Assembly (NCBI RefSeq): GCF_003324565.1 | Contig: NZ_QOLA01000035.1 | Location: 1-49,629 of the forward strand | Origin: Streptomyces sp. SDr-06 | GTDB taxonomy: Bacteria > Actinomycetota > Actinomycetes > Streptomycetales > Streptomycetaceae | Direction: 5' to 3' | DNA: 49,629 nucleotides | Part shown: positions 31,796 to 40,814 of the stretch, piece by piece | How positions within the stretch are numbered: the first letter of the stretch is position 1 | How the letters are laid out: each line of letters opens with the position of its first letter | Translations under genes and position numbers: made by a program | Notes under the pieces: generated by a model | Seen by the model: only the letters and a program-made list of their open reading frames with translations | Database searches by the model: none | Told to the model about the DNA's origin: nothing

Positions 31796-31938
31796 GTGCA
31801 GGGCCACCCAACCCTGCTGGGCGTCGTGTTCGCCGAGTACGGTCGGATCCACAAGACCATGCATCTGCTTGCGCTGGTCGACCCGGCCGACGACCCCTAC
31901 CGCCGGCTGATGAACCGGCAGCTGACCGTGCAGGAGTA
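31790..31938 (+). pseudogene. tnpA: Internal fragment of a Tn3-family transposase
   Basis: The fragment reads GHPTLLGVVFAEYGRIHKTM, HLLALVDPADDPYRRLMNRQ and LTVQE. This is a conserved stretch near the end of Tn3-family TnpA, usually followed by SRHxLAR..HGKRG. Here it breaks off after LTVQE into unrelated sequence, and its upstream side joins a fragment on the other strand. Both junctions suggest deletion or recombination around a former transposon. Confidence 0.75.
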
Positions 31939-32156
31939 CGTGGCCGCGTGGAACGGTGCTGGATGGTTGGCGTTCTGGTCGGACAGGCTGGGCTCAACCG
32001 TGCAGTGGAAGGGTCGACAGGCCTGTACGCGTACTGGGGAGTCAGCGGCGGCGCCGGCGCCTGGTCGAGCCGGATGGGCTGGAACCGACCTCGGTCACCT
32101 CACCACTGGCCGTGGCCGAGCCCCCTGGGGCGTTCCCCGGTCGCTCCGGGGACGCC

Positions 32157-33047
32157 TCATCCCTTGCTGACCCCGGCGGTGATACCGGCGACGATGTGCC
32201 GTTGCAGCACGAGGAAGACGACGAGCAGCGGGACGGTGCCCAGGACGACCGTGGGCAGGAGCTGGGACGTGCTGTAGGCGTGGGTGCCGATCGTGGAGTA
32301 CACGTCCAGCGTCATCGTCTGCTTGCTGTCGGAGGTCAGGAGGACCAGGGGAATGACCAGGTCGTTCCAGATGGCCAGGGTGAGGGTGATGACGAGGGTC
32401 GCGGTGGCCGGGCGCAGGACGGGCAGGATGACGTGCCAGTACGTGCGCAGCGGACCCGCCCCGTCGATGGCGGCGGCCTCCTCGAGCTCGACGGGTACGG
32501 ATCTCAGGAAGCTGGTGAAGAAGAGCACGGCGAAGGGGAGGCTGATCGCGGCCTCCGCGAGGATCACCGAGGCGTAGGAGTCCAGCAGTTTGAGGTCCCG
32601 CATGAACATGTACAGCGGAGTGATCATGACGAAGACCGGGACCGTGAGGCCGGCCACGAAGAGCTGGTAGACCGTCTTGGTCCAGCGGCGGGAGATGCGG
32701 GCCATCGGCCAGGCTGCGAGTGATCCGGTGAGGACGACCAGGACGGCGGCACCGCCGGTGATCAGGACGGTGTTGTAGAGGGTGCGCCCGTAGTTCATGG
32801 CGTGCACCGCGGCCACGTAGTTGTGCAGGCTCCAGTGGCTGGGCCAGGACAGCGGATGGGTGGCGACGTCGGCGTCGGACTGCAGTGAGACCTTCACCAT
32901 GAGCAGGATCGGGGCGACGACGAGCAGGGTGACCAGGAGCAGGCCGACGTGTGAGGCGGTGCTGCGCAGCCTGCGTCGGCGCGGCGGGGCGGTGTTCGAC
33001 GGGGCGGGGCTGAGGGCTCTTGTGGTGCTGGGGGCGGTGAGAGTCAT
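32157..33047 (-). CDS. Sugar ABC transporter permease (MalG type)
   Basis: A 296-residue inner-membrane subunit with six helices, of the carbohydrate uptake-1 (CUT1) group. The EAA loop is visible as SVPVELEEAAAIDGAGPLRT then YWHVILPVLRPA, which docks on the shared ATPase. Its ATG overlaps the stop of the first permease by four bases, so they are translationally coupled. No ATPase gene is in the locus; Streptomyces CUT1 systems normally share MsiK encoded elsewhere. With its partner it forms the import channel for the sugar bound by the lipoprotein. Confidence 0.93.
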   Translation of the reverse strand: MTLTAPSTTRALSPAPSNTAPPRRRRLRSTASHVGLLLVTLLVVAPILLMVKVSLQSDADVATHPLSWPSHWSLHNYVAAVHAMNYGRTLYNTVLITGGAAVLVVLTGSLAAWPMARISRRWTKTVYQLFVAGLTVPVFVMITPLYMFMRDLKLLDSYASVILAEAAISLPFAVLFFTSFLRSVPVELEEAAAIDGAGPLRTYWHVILPVLRPATATLVITLTLAIWNDLVIPLVLLTSDSKQTMTLDVYSTIGTHAYSTSQLLPTVVLGTVPLLVVFLVLQRHIVAGITAGVSKG

Positions 33048-33916
33048 GCGGCGACCTCCCGGCGGCGCAGGACGGTCGTCAGGAGCACGCCGACGATGAC
33101 GGTGATGATGAGCAGGAGGACGGCCACCGCGGTGCCGTAGGCGAAGCGGAAGTCTTTGAAGCTGTCCTGGAAGACGACGTAGCTCAGGGTCTGGGTCGAG
33201 TTGGCGGGGCCGCCGTCGGTCATGATGAAGGGCAGGTCGAACACGCGCAGTGAGCCTATCGTCGACAGAGTCATGTTCACGGTGAGGGAGGGGGCGAGCA
33301 GCGGCCAGTCGATGTGGCGGAACCGGGTCCACCCGCGGGCGCCGTCCAGGGCCGCCGCCTCCATCAACTCGGCGGGCACGGCGAGGTAGTTGGAGAGATA
33401 GATGGTGGCGGTGTAGCCGAGGTACATCCACATGTAGGAGACGGCGATTGCCATCAGGGCGGTGTGGGTGTCGCCGAGCCAGGAAGTCTCCAGGCCGTGC
33501 AGGCCGAGGGCGTTCATGACGGCGTCGAGCGGGCCGTCGACCGGTGAGTAGAGGAACGACCACAGGTAGGAAACGGCGACCAGGGCCATCATCGCGGGCA
33601 TCAGCAGCCCAGTGCGGGCGATGGTGCGGACGGCCGGCGAGTTGTACAGCCAGTAGGCGATACCCAGGCCGAGCGCGTTCTGTACGACGACCACCACGAC
33701 CGTGTAGACGAGGGTGTTCTCGAGTGCGGCGAGCACCTGCGGGTCCTGGAGGGCCTCGCGGTAGTTGGCCAGGCCGACGAACGAGCCGCCGATGACGCCG
33801 TGGGCGTCGGTGAGACTGAGCAGGACGGACCTGATGGTGGGGTAGATGACGAAGAGGGCGTACAGGGCGGTGGCCGGAAGCATGAGCAGCGCGGCGGATC
33901 GGGTGGTGAGTCTCAC
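33044..33916 (-). CDS. Sugar ABC transporter permease (MalF type)
   Basis: A 290-residue permease with six predicted helices, the first in SAALLMLPATALYALFVIYP. The EAA motif reads VPAELMEAAALDGARGWTRF, then RHIDWPLLAPSL. It forms a heterodimer with the downstream permease and lies 79 bp behind the binding-protein gene. An intercistronic hairpin in that gap probably sets permease levels below those of the binding protein. The start ATG is followed by RLTTRSAALL, a normal short cytoplasmic N-terminus. Confidence 0.93.
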   Translation of the reverse strand: MRLTTRSAALLMLPATALYALFVIYPTIRSVLLSLTDAHGVIGGSFVGLANYREALQDPQVLAALENTLVYTVVVVVVQNALGLGIAYWLYNSPAVRTIARTGLLMPAMMALVAVSYLWSFLYSPVDGPLDAVMNALGLHGLETSWLGDTHTALMAIAVSYMWMYLGYTATIYLSNYLAVPAELMEAAALDGARGWTRFRHIDWPLLAPSLTVNMTLSTIGSLRVFDLPFIMTDGGPANSTQTLSYVVFQDSFKDFRFAYGTAVAVLLLIITVIVGVLLTTVLRRREVAA

Positions 33917-33941
33917 GGCGACCTCATCGGGGGCGCGGACC

Positions 33942-33969
33942 GCGGGGCCTGTCGCATGGCAGGCCCCGC
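33942..33969 (-). terminator. Intercistronic hairpin between binding-protein and permease genes
   Basis: GCGGGGCCTG and CAGGCCCCGC form an exact 10-bp stem around an 8-base loop. Its position after the binding-protein gene fits a partial terminator or an mRNA-end stabiliser, a common means of making more binding protein than permease. Confidence 0.75.
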
Positions 33970-33995
33970 ACTGGTTCGGGGAGCGGCTGGGGTGA

Positions 33996-35270
33996 CTATT
34001 TCTTGGAGGGGGTCTTCGGGATGTCCTTGTCGAGTTGCTTCAGCAGCGCGCCGGTGTCCATGGACGGGTTGTTGAAGAGCGCGTTGAGCTGAGCGGTGAA
34101 CTTGTCCTCGGCGTTCGGGTAGGTGGGCGCCTCGACCTGGGAGGGGCTGGTGTTGCCGGCGGCGAAGGCGGCGGCGACCGGGGCGGATTGGGTGACCTTG
34201 GGGCTCGGTACGTCGGTCAGCGTCGTGAAGCAGCTTTCTGCCTTCAGGTAGGCGCCGTCCTGCTGCGGTTGTGACATGAAGTCGACGTAGCTCTTCGCCG
34301 CGTTCTTGTGCGAGGTGGCGCCGTTGACCGACCAGCCGGAGCCGATGAAGGTGAAGGTCTTGGGCTTGCTGCCTGCCGGGCCACCGGGGAAGGGGTTGAG
34401 CGTGAAGTCGAACTTGGCGCTCTGCTGGTAGTGGCTCAGGTCCCAGGCGCCGTCGACGTAGAAGGCCCACTTGCCCGCGGTGAACTGCGAGACGCCCTGG
34501 CTGAACGGGTCCAGGCCGTTCATGGTCTTGCCGTCGACGAGGCCGCTGGTCAGCAGCTCCTTGAGGTGATCGATGACCGGGCCCCAGCTGGCGGCCCAGG
34601 TGGAGGTGCCGTTGTCGTAGCCGCTGCCCCAGGACGGGTCGACGAGGTTGGCGGCCAGGGCGAGGGAGACCTGTTCGGCGTCCCAGCCCTTGAGGTTGGG
34701 GATCTCCAGGCCGCCGATGTTTTTCGCCTTGAGCTTGTTGAGGTCGCTGATCAGTTCGGGCCAGGTCTGCGGCACCTGCTGAATGCCCGCCGTCTTCAGC
34801 AGGTCCAGGTTGGCGTACAGGCCGATCGGGATGTTCTGCTGGACGAAGTCGTACGTCTTGCCGTCGACCTGGGTGTACGGGGCCAGGTTGGGCAGCATCC
34901 GCTTGACCCAGGGCTGGTCGCTGAGGTCAGCGAGGAAGCCCTGCTGCTGCCAGGTGGTCAGGCGGCTCTTGTTGACCATGAGGACGTCTGCGGCGGTTCC
35001 CGCGGCGAGCCGGGTGTTGTTGTAGGCGTCGTATTCGGTGTTGGCGACGTACTTGTAGTCGACCTTGATGTCGGGGTGGGCCTTTTCGAAGGCCGCGTTG
35101 ATGGCCGGGATGTCGGCGATCTCGTTGCCGCCGCCCTCGAATCCGACCACGGTGAGGATGGTCTTTCCGTCGGCGGTGGTGCCTGAGGAGGAGGACGAGC
35201 AGGCGGCCAGGACGAGGGCGAGACCCGAGGCGGCCGCCGTCGTGGCCAGTCGGCGAAGGCGAGTTCTCAA
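33996..35270 (-). CDS. Sugar ABC transporter solute-binding lipoprotein
   Basis: The signal peptide TAAASGLALVLAAC ends in a lipobox with C24 as the lipidated residue, anchoring the 424-residue protein to the outer membrane face. The mature part is a type 1 extracellular solute-binding domain: TVVGFEGGGNEIADIPAINA, AFEKAHPDIKVDYKYVANTE, MLPNLAPYTQVDGKTYDFVQ, GKWAFYVDGAWDLSHY. It captures the sugar and delivers it to the two permeases encoded next. The GH2 gene lies 76 bp upstream on the same strand, so the four genes form one operon. Ligand is probably an oligosaccharide released by the secreted glycosidase. Confidence 0.93.
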   Translation of the reverse strand: MRTRLRRLATTAAASGLALVLAACSSSSSGTTADGKTILTVVGFEGGGNEIADIPAINAAFEKAHPDIKVDYKYVANTEYDAYNNTRLAAGTAADVLMVNKSRLTTWQQQGFLADLSDQPWVKRMLPNLAPYTQVDGKTYDFVQQNIPIGLYANLDLLKTAGIQQVPQTWPELISDLNKLKAKNIGGLEIPNLKGWDAEQVSLALAANLVDPSWGSGYDNGTSTWAASWGPVIDHLKELLTSGLVDGKTMNGLDPFSQGVSQFTAGKWAFYVDGAWDLSHYQQSAKFDFTLNPFPGGPAGSKPKTFTFIGSGWSVNGATSHKNAAKSYVDFMSQPQQDGAYLKAESCFTTLTDVPSPKVTQSAPVAAAFAAGNTSPSQVEAPTYPNAEDKFTAQLNALFNNPSMDTGALLKQLDKDIPKTPSKK

Positions 35271-35346
35271 TGCGGGCTCCTTGTAGGGAGGGTGGCGCGG
35301 CGGAGACGGTTGCTTCGGCGCGGGGGCACGCGTGTGCCGTCGCCGG

Positions 35347-37227
35347 TCAGGGCTGGCCGAGTTCGTAGGCGGCGGTCCGGGTCTGGATCTTCCGGATGCG
35401 TGCGATGTCGAGCTTGGCGGTCCGGTCGAACCGGTAGATGCCGTTCTGTTCCTGGAAGACGTCGGTGAGCTGCGTGTAGCAGTAGCCGAACATCAAGGGG
35501 TCGTCGATCAGAGCGCCCACCAGGCCAGCGAAGCGCTCGTACCAGGCCTCCTCGCTCGCGGGCGTGCTGCCGTAGCCCCACGAGCCGGTGTCGGGCAGCC
35601 CCGCCTGGTCGGTGGGCCAGTGGATGCCGCCGAACTCGCTGCAGAAGTAGGGCTGTCCGGCGTAGGGCAGGGACCAGGCGCTGCCGTCCGGTGCCGTGTT
35701 CACGAACGGTCTGCCGTCGGCGAGGCCCGCCATGTCCCGGGCGAAGCGTCCGGGGTCCTGCTCGTAGTTGTGGGAGTCGTAGATGTCGGTCTCGGGCACG
35801 CGGTGGGAGTAGCCCGAGCTGTCGATCACCGGCCGGGTCCGGTCGGCGGCCTTGGTCGCGAGGAACATTCCCCGGGTGACGTCGTCGAGGACGGTGAGCC
35901 GGTCGGTGATCTTCTGGAAGGTCTCGTTGAGGGGGCACCAGCCGATGATCGAGGGGTGTGAGTAGTCCCGCTGGAGGACCTCGAGCCACTGGGTAATGAA
36001 CGAGGCGGTCGGAACCTGCCGTTCGGGCCGTGCTCCGGTCCTGGCGCCCCAGTCGCCGAACTCCCCCCACACGAGGTAGCCGAGGCGGTCGGCGTGGTGC
36101 AGGAACCGCTCCTCGAAGACCTTCTGGTGCAGGCGCGCGCCGTTGAAGCCGGCGGCCATCGACAGTTCGATGTCGCGTACGAGGGAGTCGTCGTCCGGCG
36201 CCGTCATCAGGCCGTCGGTGTACCAGCCCTGGTCCAGGACAAGACGCTGGAAGACGCGCCGCCCGTTGAGGAGGACGGCGTGGCCGTCGATCGTCACGGA
36301 CCGCAGGCCCGCGTAGCTCGTGACCGAGTCGACCGGTTCACCGTCGGCGGTGCGTATTTCGAGGGTGAGTGTGTACAGGTGCGGGTCACCCGGCTGCCAG
36401 AGCCGGCGTCGGTCGGCGGGGATGTCCAGGACGAGGTGTGCCGTGCGGTCCGCGTCGAGCGGAGCCGTCGCTTCCGTGATCGTTCCGTCGTCGTCGCCGA
36501 GGACGGCGCGGCACTGGTGGCCGGGGGCGTTGGCGGAGACCGGGAGGTCCACAAGGAACCGGCCGCCTGCCGTGTCCGGGGTGACCCGTGGCCGGAGCAG
36601 GTGGACTTGGGGGACGGGCTCCAGCCAGACGGTCTGCCAGATGCCCGTGGTCCGGGGGTAGAACGCCTCGTAGGTCCCGTACCGGTTGGACTGCTTGCCC
36701 CGGGCCTGGACGGCGGCTCGGCTGTCCCGTGCCCGCACCACCAGGTCCGGCGTGGTGCCCGGGGCGGCGAACTCGGTGATGTCCAGGGTGAAGCCGCTGA
36801 AGCCGCCCCGGTGGCGGCCCGCCTCGTGCCCGTCGACCCACACCGTGGTGTCGTGGTCGACGGCCTGGAAGTGCAGCAGAATCCGCTGCCCGGTCCACTC
36901 GTGCGGGATGCGGAGCGTGCGGCGGTACCAGACGGCCTCCAGGAAGTCCTGGCAGTCGACGCCCGACAGCGGCGCCTCGGGCGCGAAGGGGACCGTGATG
37001 GAGGAGGCGAGTTCCCGGTGCGGCAGGCCGCGCTCCAGACCGGTGTCGGCCTGGTCGATCTCGAATTGCCAGGTGCCGTTGAGGCAGAGCCAGTCATGGC
37101 GCACGAACTGCGGTCGGGGGTACTCCGGCCGGGGCGGGGCCGTCGGCGTGGGGCCGCGCTCCTTGTGGGGGCCGGGACCGTGTCCCGCCAGCGGCCCGCC
37201 GCCTTGCATCGATGCAAAATCGTTCAC
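35347..37227 (-). CDS. Glycoside hydrolase family 2 enzyme (beta-galactosidase/glucuronidase-like)
   Basis: The 626-residue protein has the GH2 order: jelly-roll sugar-binding domain (about 45-205, with LNGTWQFEIDQ and VWVDGHEAGRHRGGFSGFTL), immunoglobulin-like domain (about 206-305) and TIM barrel. The acid/base is E435 in GWCPLNETF; the nucleophile is likely E531 in YFCSEFGGIHW. No signal peptide, so it works in the cytosol on imported sugar. Specificity is open: galactosidase, glucuronidase or arabinosidase activity all occur in GH2. A LacI-type operator lies over its first codons, so the true start may be the ATG at 37209. First gene of the operon. Confidence 0.88.
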   Translation of the reverse strand: MNDFASMQGGGPLAGHGPGPHKERGPTPTAPPRPEYPRPQFVRHDWLCLNGTWQFEIDQADTGLERGLPHRELASSITVPFAPEAPLSGVDCQDFLEAVWYRRTLRIPHEWTGQRILLHFQAVDHDTTVWVDGHEAGRHRGGFSGFTLDITEFAAPGTTPDLVVRARDSRAAVQARGKQSNRYGTYEAFYPRTTGIWQTVWLEPVPQVHLLRPRVTPDTAGGRFLVDLPVSANAPGHQCRAVLGDDDGTITEATAPLDADRTAHLVLDIPADRRRLWQPGDPHLYTLTLEIRTADGEPVDSVTSYAGLRSVTIDGHAVLLNGRRVFQRLVLDQGWYTDGLMTAPDDDSLVRDIELSMAAGFNGARLHQKVFEERFLHHADRLGYLVWGEFGDWGARTGARPERQVPTASFITQWLEVLQRDYSHPSIIGWCPLNETFQKITDRLTVLDDVTRGMFLATKAADRTRPVIDSSGYSHRVPETDIYDSHNYEQDPGRFARDMAGLADGRPFVNTAPDGSAWSLPYAGQPYFCSEFGGIHWPTDQAGLPDTGSWGYGSTPASEEAWYERFAGLVGALIDDPLMFGYCYTQLTDVFQEQNGIYRFDRTAKLDIARIRKIQTRTAAYELGQP

Positions 37228-37264
37228 GCCACGGAGTATCAGACCATTCTTTGCAACGATGCAA
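37204..37264. promoter_or_regulatory. Two LacI-type operators before the GH2 operon
   Basis: TTGCATCGATGCAA (37204-37217) is a perfect palindrome and TTGCAACGATGCAA (37251-37264) differs by one base. Centres are 47 bp apart. The central CG and flanking symmetry are typical for LacI-family proteins. The first overlaps the putative GH2 start. Confidence 0.85.
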
Positions 37265-37304
37265 TCCGCCGTTCATAACGAAACGGCATCAAGGGGCACG
37301 CGGG

Positions 37305-38330
37305 TCAGCGGGCCGCGTCTTGGGCCGTGCTCTCCCGGACCACCAGCTGATGGGAAGCGGTGATCTCCACGGGCGCGTCGTGCGCGCCAGACTCGATCCT
37401 GGCCAGGATGCCCTCCACGGCGGCACGGGCCAGCTGCCTCTTGTCGGGGGCGATGGTGGTCAGGGTGGGGCTGCTGTAGCGGCCGTCCTCGATGTCGTCG
37501 AATCCGGCCAGCGCCAGGTCCTCGGGGATGCGCAACCCCCGGGAGTGGGCCACGCGCATGGCACCCAGGGCCAGCAGGTCGCTGAAGCAGAACACCGCGT
37601 CCGGCCGGTCGGGACGGTCCAGGAGCCGCGCCATCGCCTCGGCGCCGTGGCGGCGTTCGTAGTGGGGGGTCGGCACCATGAGCGATTCGTCCACGGCGAG
37701 GCCGGCCTGCGCGAACGCCTCCCGGTATCCGCGGGTACGCAGGACGGCCGTGCCGTCCGTGGGGTCCTGGTGGACGCCGATGGCGGCGATGCGCCGGTGC
37801 CCCAGGCCGATGAGATGGGCCGTCATCTCCCGCGCGGCGGTGACGTTGTCGATGGCGACGTGGTCGGCGCTGGAGTCGAAGATCTTCTCACCGAGCAGGA
37901 GGATGGGCGCCGAGCCGTGCCGGGATTCGAGGTCGGCGGCGGTCAGGGAGAGCGGGCTGGCGATCACGCCGTCGAAACTGACCGCGTGCGACGCCTCCAT
38001 GATCAGTTCCCGCTCCCGTTCGACGTCGCCGTCGGTCTGGTCGATGAGGACGGCGTATCCGCGAGCCCGCGCCTCGCTGATGATCAGGCGCACGAGCTCG
38101 GCGAAGTAGGGCACGTCGAGCGCCGGCACCACCAGCGCGATGATCCGCGTACGTCCCTGTTTGAGGTTGCGGGCCATCAGGTTGGGGCGGTATCCGAGCG
38201 CGTCGATCGCCGCCTGGACCCGCACCTTGGTGGCGTCGGTCACCCGGGCGTAGCCGTTGACCACATTGGACACCGTGCGGATCGAGACGCCGGCGCGCTC
38301 GGCGACGTCTCGGAGCGTGGGGGCCGTCAT
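37305..38330 (-). CDS. LacI-family repressor of the glycoside locus
   Basis: The 341-residue protein has the LacI headpiece (TLRDVAERAGVSIRTVSNVV, NGYARVTDATKVRVQAAIDA) with hinge NLMARNLKQGRTRIIALVVP, then a sugar-binding core (LIGLGHRRIAAIGV, PDAVFCFSDLLALGAMRVAH, AGFDDIEDGRYSSPTLTTIA). It lies between the GH2 operon and the divergent secreted glycosidase. Four matching operators flank it, two on each side. It should repress both units until an imported sugar binds. The ATG follows a short leader; no terminator separates it clearly from the GH2 promoter region, so it may have its own message. Confidence 0.93.
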   Translation of the reverse strand: MTAPTLRDVAERAGVSIRTVSNVVNGYARVTDATKVRVQAAIDALGYRPNLMARNLKQGRTRIIALVVPALDVPYFAELVRLIISEARARGYAVLIDQTDGDVERERELIMEASHAVSFDGVIASPLSLTAADLESRHGSAPILLLGEKIFDSSADHVAIDNVTAAREMTAHLIGLGHRRIAAIGVHQDPTDGTAVLRTRGYREAFAQAGLAVDESLMVPTPHYERRHGAEAMARLLDRPDRPDAVFCFSDLLALGAMRVAHSRGLRIPEDLALAGFDDIEDGRYSSPTLTTIAPDKRQLARAAVEGILARIESGAHDAPVEITASHQLVVRESTAQDAAR

Positions 38331-38478
38331 GACGTGTTGACCTCTCTGGCCGAGCGGGTGCGCGGTGGGATGTCTGCCACGGATACCGCCGCGCCGGCAC
38401 CGCGGTGGTCCACTGCGGTGCCGGCACGGCGGTTCGCGGCGCGGACGGTGCCGTGCGCGGTGCATACAGTCTAGGCGG

Positions 38479-38570
38479 TTGCATCGATGCAAAAACCTGC
38501 TGCCGAAGCATTGCGAAGGGTTGCCGCGCGGCTCCATACTCCCCGACTGCGGGCATTTCCATCGTTGCAA
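38479..38570. promoter_or_regulatory. Two LacI-type operators before the secreted glycosidase
   Basis: TTGCATCGATGCAA (38479-38492) is identical to the site in front of the GH2 gene. TTCCATCGTTGCAA (38557-38570) is a weaker site whose inverse is TTGCAACGATGGAA. Centres are 78 bp apart, allowing looping. Confidence 0.85.
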
Positions 38571-38639
38571 TCGGGCCCGCCGCACCTGTCGCCGCACGGA
38601 CGGGCCGCGTCCCCACTCGTCACCGCACAAGGAGCCGCC

Positions 38640-40799
38640 ATGGCCACCTCGCCACCGCACGACCGTCGCAGACGTCGTGCGCGCCTCCTGCTCAGCCTGC
38701 TCGCCTCGGTCCTCCTCTGTCTGCTCGCCCTGCCGACCAGCGCCTTCGCCAACACCCCGGGCAGCGTCCTGTACAGCCCCGCCTCCAGTACGGAGGGCAT
38801 GGCCTACACCCGCATGATCCGCCTGCAGAACAGCGGATCGGTTAACGGAACACTGCTCGCGAGCTTCGAGCACTGGAGCACCGACGGCAGCTCCAGCTCG
38901 TATGTGATCCGCCGCAGTACCGACGACGGTGCCTCGTGGTCCACCCTGTCGGCGACCGTCGGCGACACCTTCTCCTACCAGCCCTTCCTCTTCGAATATC
39001 CGCGGACCCTCGGCGCCTACCCGGCCGGAACCCTGCTGCTGGTGGGCGCCACACTGCCGGCCGACCGGTCCGGCGTGACATTCCGCGAATGGCGCAGCAC
39101 CGACCACGGCGCCACGTGGACCTACGTGGGGGCCCCGCAGACCTCGCACGGAGCCGACGGCAGCGGAATCTGGGAACCCTTCATCGGCCTGGACTCCGCG
39201 GGCAAGATGCTCATGTACTTCTCCGACGAGCGTCAGAACACCACCTACAGCCAGTTCCTCGGGCACATCGTCTCCACGGACGGCGGCGACACGTGGAGCG
39301 CCAATCCCGACGGCACCACACGTGTGGCTCCCGGTGAGGTCAAGGACGTCGCCAGCACCGTACAGGCCGACCGGCCCGGCATGATCACCATGGCCCGCAT
39401 ACCGTCCACCGGAACCTATGTGGCGAGCTACGAGGTGTGCGGACCGCAGAACTGCCTGGTGCACACCAAGACGTCCTCCGACGGCGACACCTGGGGCAGC
39501 GGCCCCTCCGACCTGGGCACCGTCCCGAAGACCGACGACGGCAGAGAGCTTTTCAGCACCCCCGTCATCGCCTGGAGCCCGGCCGGGGGGTCCAAGGGCG
39601 AGCTCATGCTCACCGGCCGCACCGAGTCACGCCTGGCCGGCGGAGCCCCGGAGAACCAGCAGGTGGTTCTCCTCAACACCGCCGGCGGCAGCGGGTCCTG
39701 GTCCTGGATGCCTTCCCCCATCGCGGTGCCCACCAGTGGAGCCTCCTCCAACTGCGGTACCAACTACAGCCCTGAACTGCTGCCCTCGGCCGACGGCAGG
39801 ACCGTGCGCTACAGCGCGGCGGGCGTCGCCGGTCCGTACAACTGCCAGGAGCTCACCGGTTCGGGCAACGCCGGCACCCTGCCCTACACCGCCGACTTCA
39901 CCTCCAACGACGGCGGGTGGACGCAGTACGGCGGCACCTGGTCGGCTTCCGGCGGGACCTCCTCCGAGTCCGCAGGGGGCACCGGCGGCAACAAGGCCGT
40001 CACCGGCTCCACCGGCTGGACCGACTACACCCTCCAGGGCGACGTCCGCCTCGGCGGTACGGCCGGCAACGGCAACGCCGGCTTCCTGGTCCGCGCCACC
40101 GACCCGACCACCGGAACGGACAACGTCAACGGCTACTACGTGGGCGTCACCGGCTCCAACCTCGTGATCGGGCGCGAGAACTACGGCTGGACCCAGTTGG
40201 GCAGCACGCCGGTACCCGGCGGTCTGTCCGCCGGCACCTGGTATCACCTGACCGTCCAGGTCTCCGGCTGCGTCATCTCCGTCCAGGGAGCGCCGTCCGG
40301 TTCCTGGAGCAATCCCGCCTACCTCAGCTTGAGCGACTGCGCCTTCTCCCACGGCTCCGTCGGGCTGCGCGACTACGGCACCACCGCGTCCTGGCGCAAC
40401 ATCACCGTCCGCACGGCGGGCCCGGTCACGGGTCCGGGTACCACCGGCAAGTGCCTCGACGTCGACACCAACACCAACACCAACCAGAACGCGGCCCAGC
40501 TCTGGGACTGCGACCAGGCCGGCGGACAGCAGTGGACAGCCGCCGCCGACGGCACCCTGCGGGCCTTCGGCAAGTGCCTCGACATCGACAAGAACGCGAC
40601 CGCCGACTTCAGCAAGGTACAGCTCTACGACTGCAACGGCGTGGGCGGCCAACAGTGGGTCCCCCGAGCTGACGGCAGCCTGTACAACCCCCAGTCCGGA
40701 CGCTGCCTGGACGACCCCCAGGGCAACACGGCGAACGGAACACAACTGCAGATCTACGCCTGCAACGGGCTGTCCACCCAGGTGTGGCACCTGCCCTGA
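38640..40799 (+). CDS. Secreted sialidase-fold glycosidase with C-terminal ricin-type lectin
   Basis: The 719-residue product starts with a signal peptide (RRRARLLLSLLASVLLCLLA, cut near TSAFA). A beta-propeller follows with Asp-boxes RRSTDDGASW, RSTDHGATW, VSTDGGDTW and SSDGDTW, as in exo-sialidases and GH93 exo-arabinanases. Residues about 420-590 form a jelly-roll domain (FTSNDGGWTQYGGTWSASGG, GNAGFLVRATDPT), and about 600-719 a ricin-type lectin (GKCLDVDTNTNTNQNAAQLW). It is exported to bind and cut a plant or glycan polymer; GH93-like arabinan cleavage is one possibility. The ATG has AAGGAG six bases before it; earlier in-frame ATGs lie over the operators. Confidence 0.82.
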   Translation: MATSPPHDRRRRRARLLLSLLASVLLCLLALPTSAFANTPGSVLYSPASSTEGMAYTRMIRLQNSGSVNGTLLASFEHWSTDGSSSSYVIRRSTDDGASWSTLSATVGDTFSYQPFLFEYPRTLGAYPAGTLLLVGATLPADRSGVTFREWRSTDHGATWTYVGAPQTSHGADGSGIWEPFIGLDSAGKMLMYFSDERQNTTYSQFLGHIVSTDGGDTWSANPDGTTRVAPGEVKDVASTVQADRPGMITMARIPSTGTYVASYEVCGPQNCLVHTKTSSDGDTWGSGPSDLGTVPKTDDGRELFSTPVIAWSPAGGSKGELMLTGRTESRLAGGAPENQQVVLLNTAGGSGSWSWMPSPIAVPTSGASSNCGTNYSPELLPSADGRTVRYSAAGVAGPYNCQELTGSGNAGTLPYTADFTSNDGGWTQYGGTWSASGGTSSESAGGTGGNKAVTGSTGWTDYTLQGDVRLGGTAGNGNAGFLVRATDPTTGTDNVNGYYVGVTGSNLVIGRENYGWTQLGSTPVPGGLSAGTWYHLTVQVSGCVISVQGAPSGSWSNPAYLSLSDCAFSHGSVGLRDYGTTASWRNITVRTAGPVTGPGTTGKCLDVDTNTNTNQNAAQLWDCDQAGGQQWTAAADGTLRAFGKCLDIDKNATADFSKVQLYDCNGVGGQQWVPRADGSLYNPQSGRCLDDPQGNTANGTQLQIYACNGLSTQVWHLP

Positions 40800-40814
40800 G
40801 CACCCCCGCGACGA

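Noticed and set aside
36094..37278. 394-codon plus-strand frame opposite the GH2 gene
   Set aside because: Antisense shadow of the GH2 jelly-roll and immunoglobulin-like domains, without a start signal or a recognisable domain.
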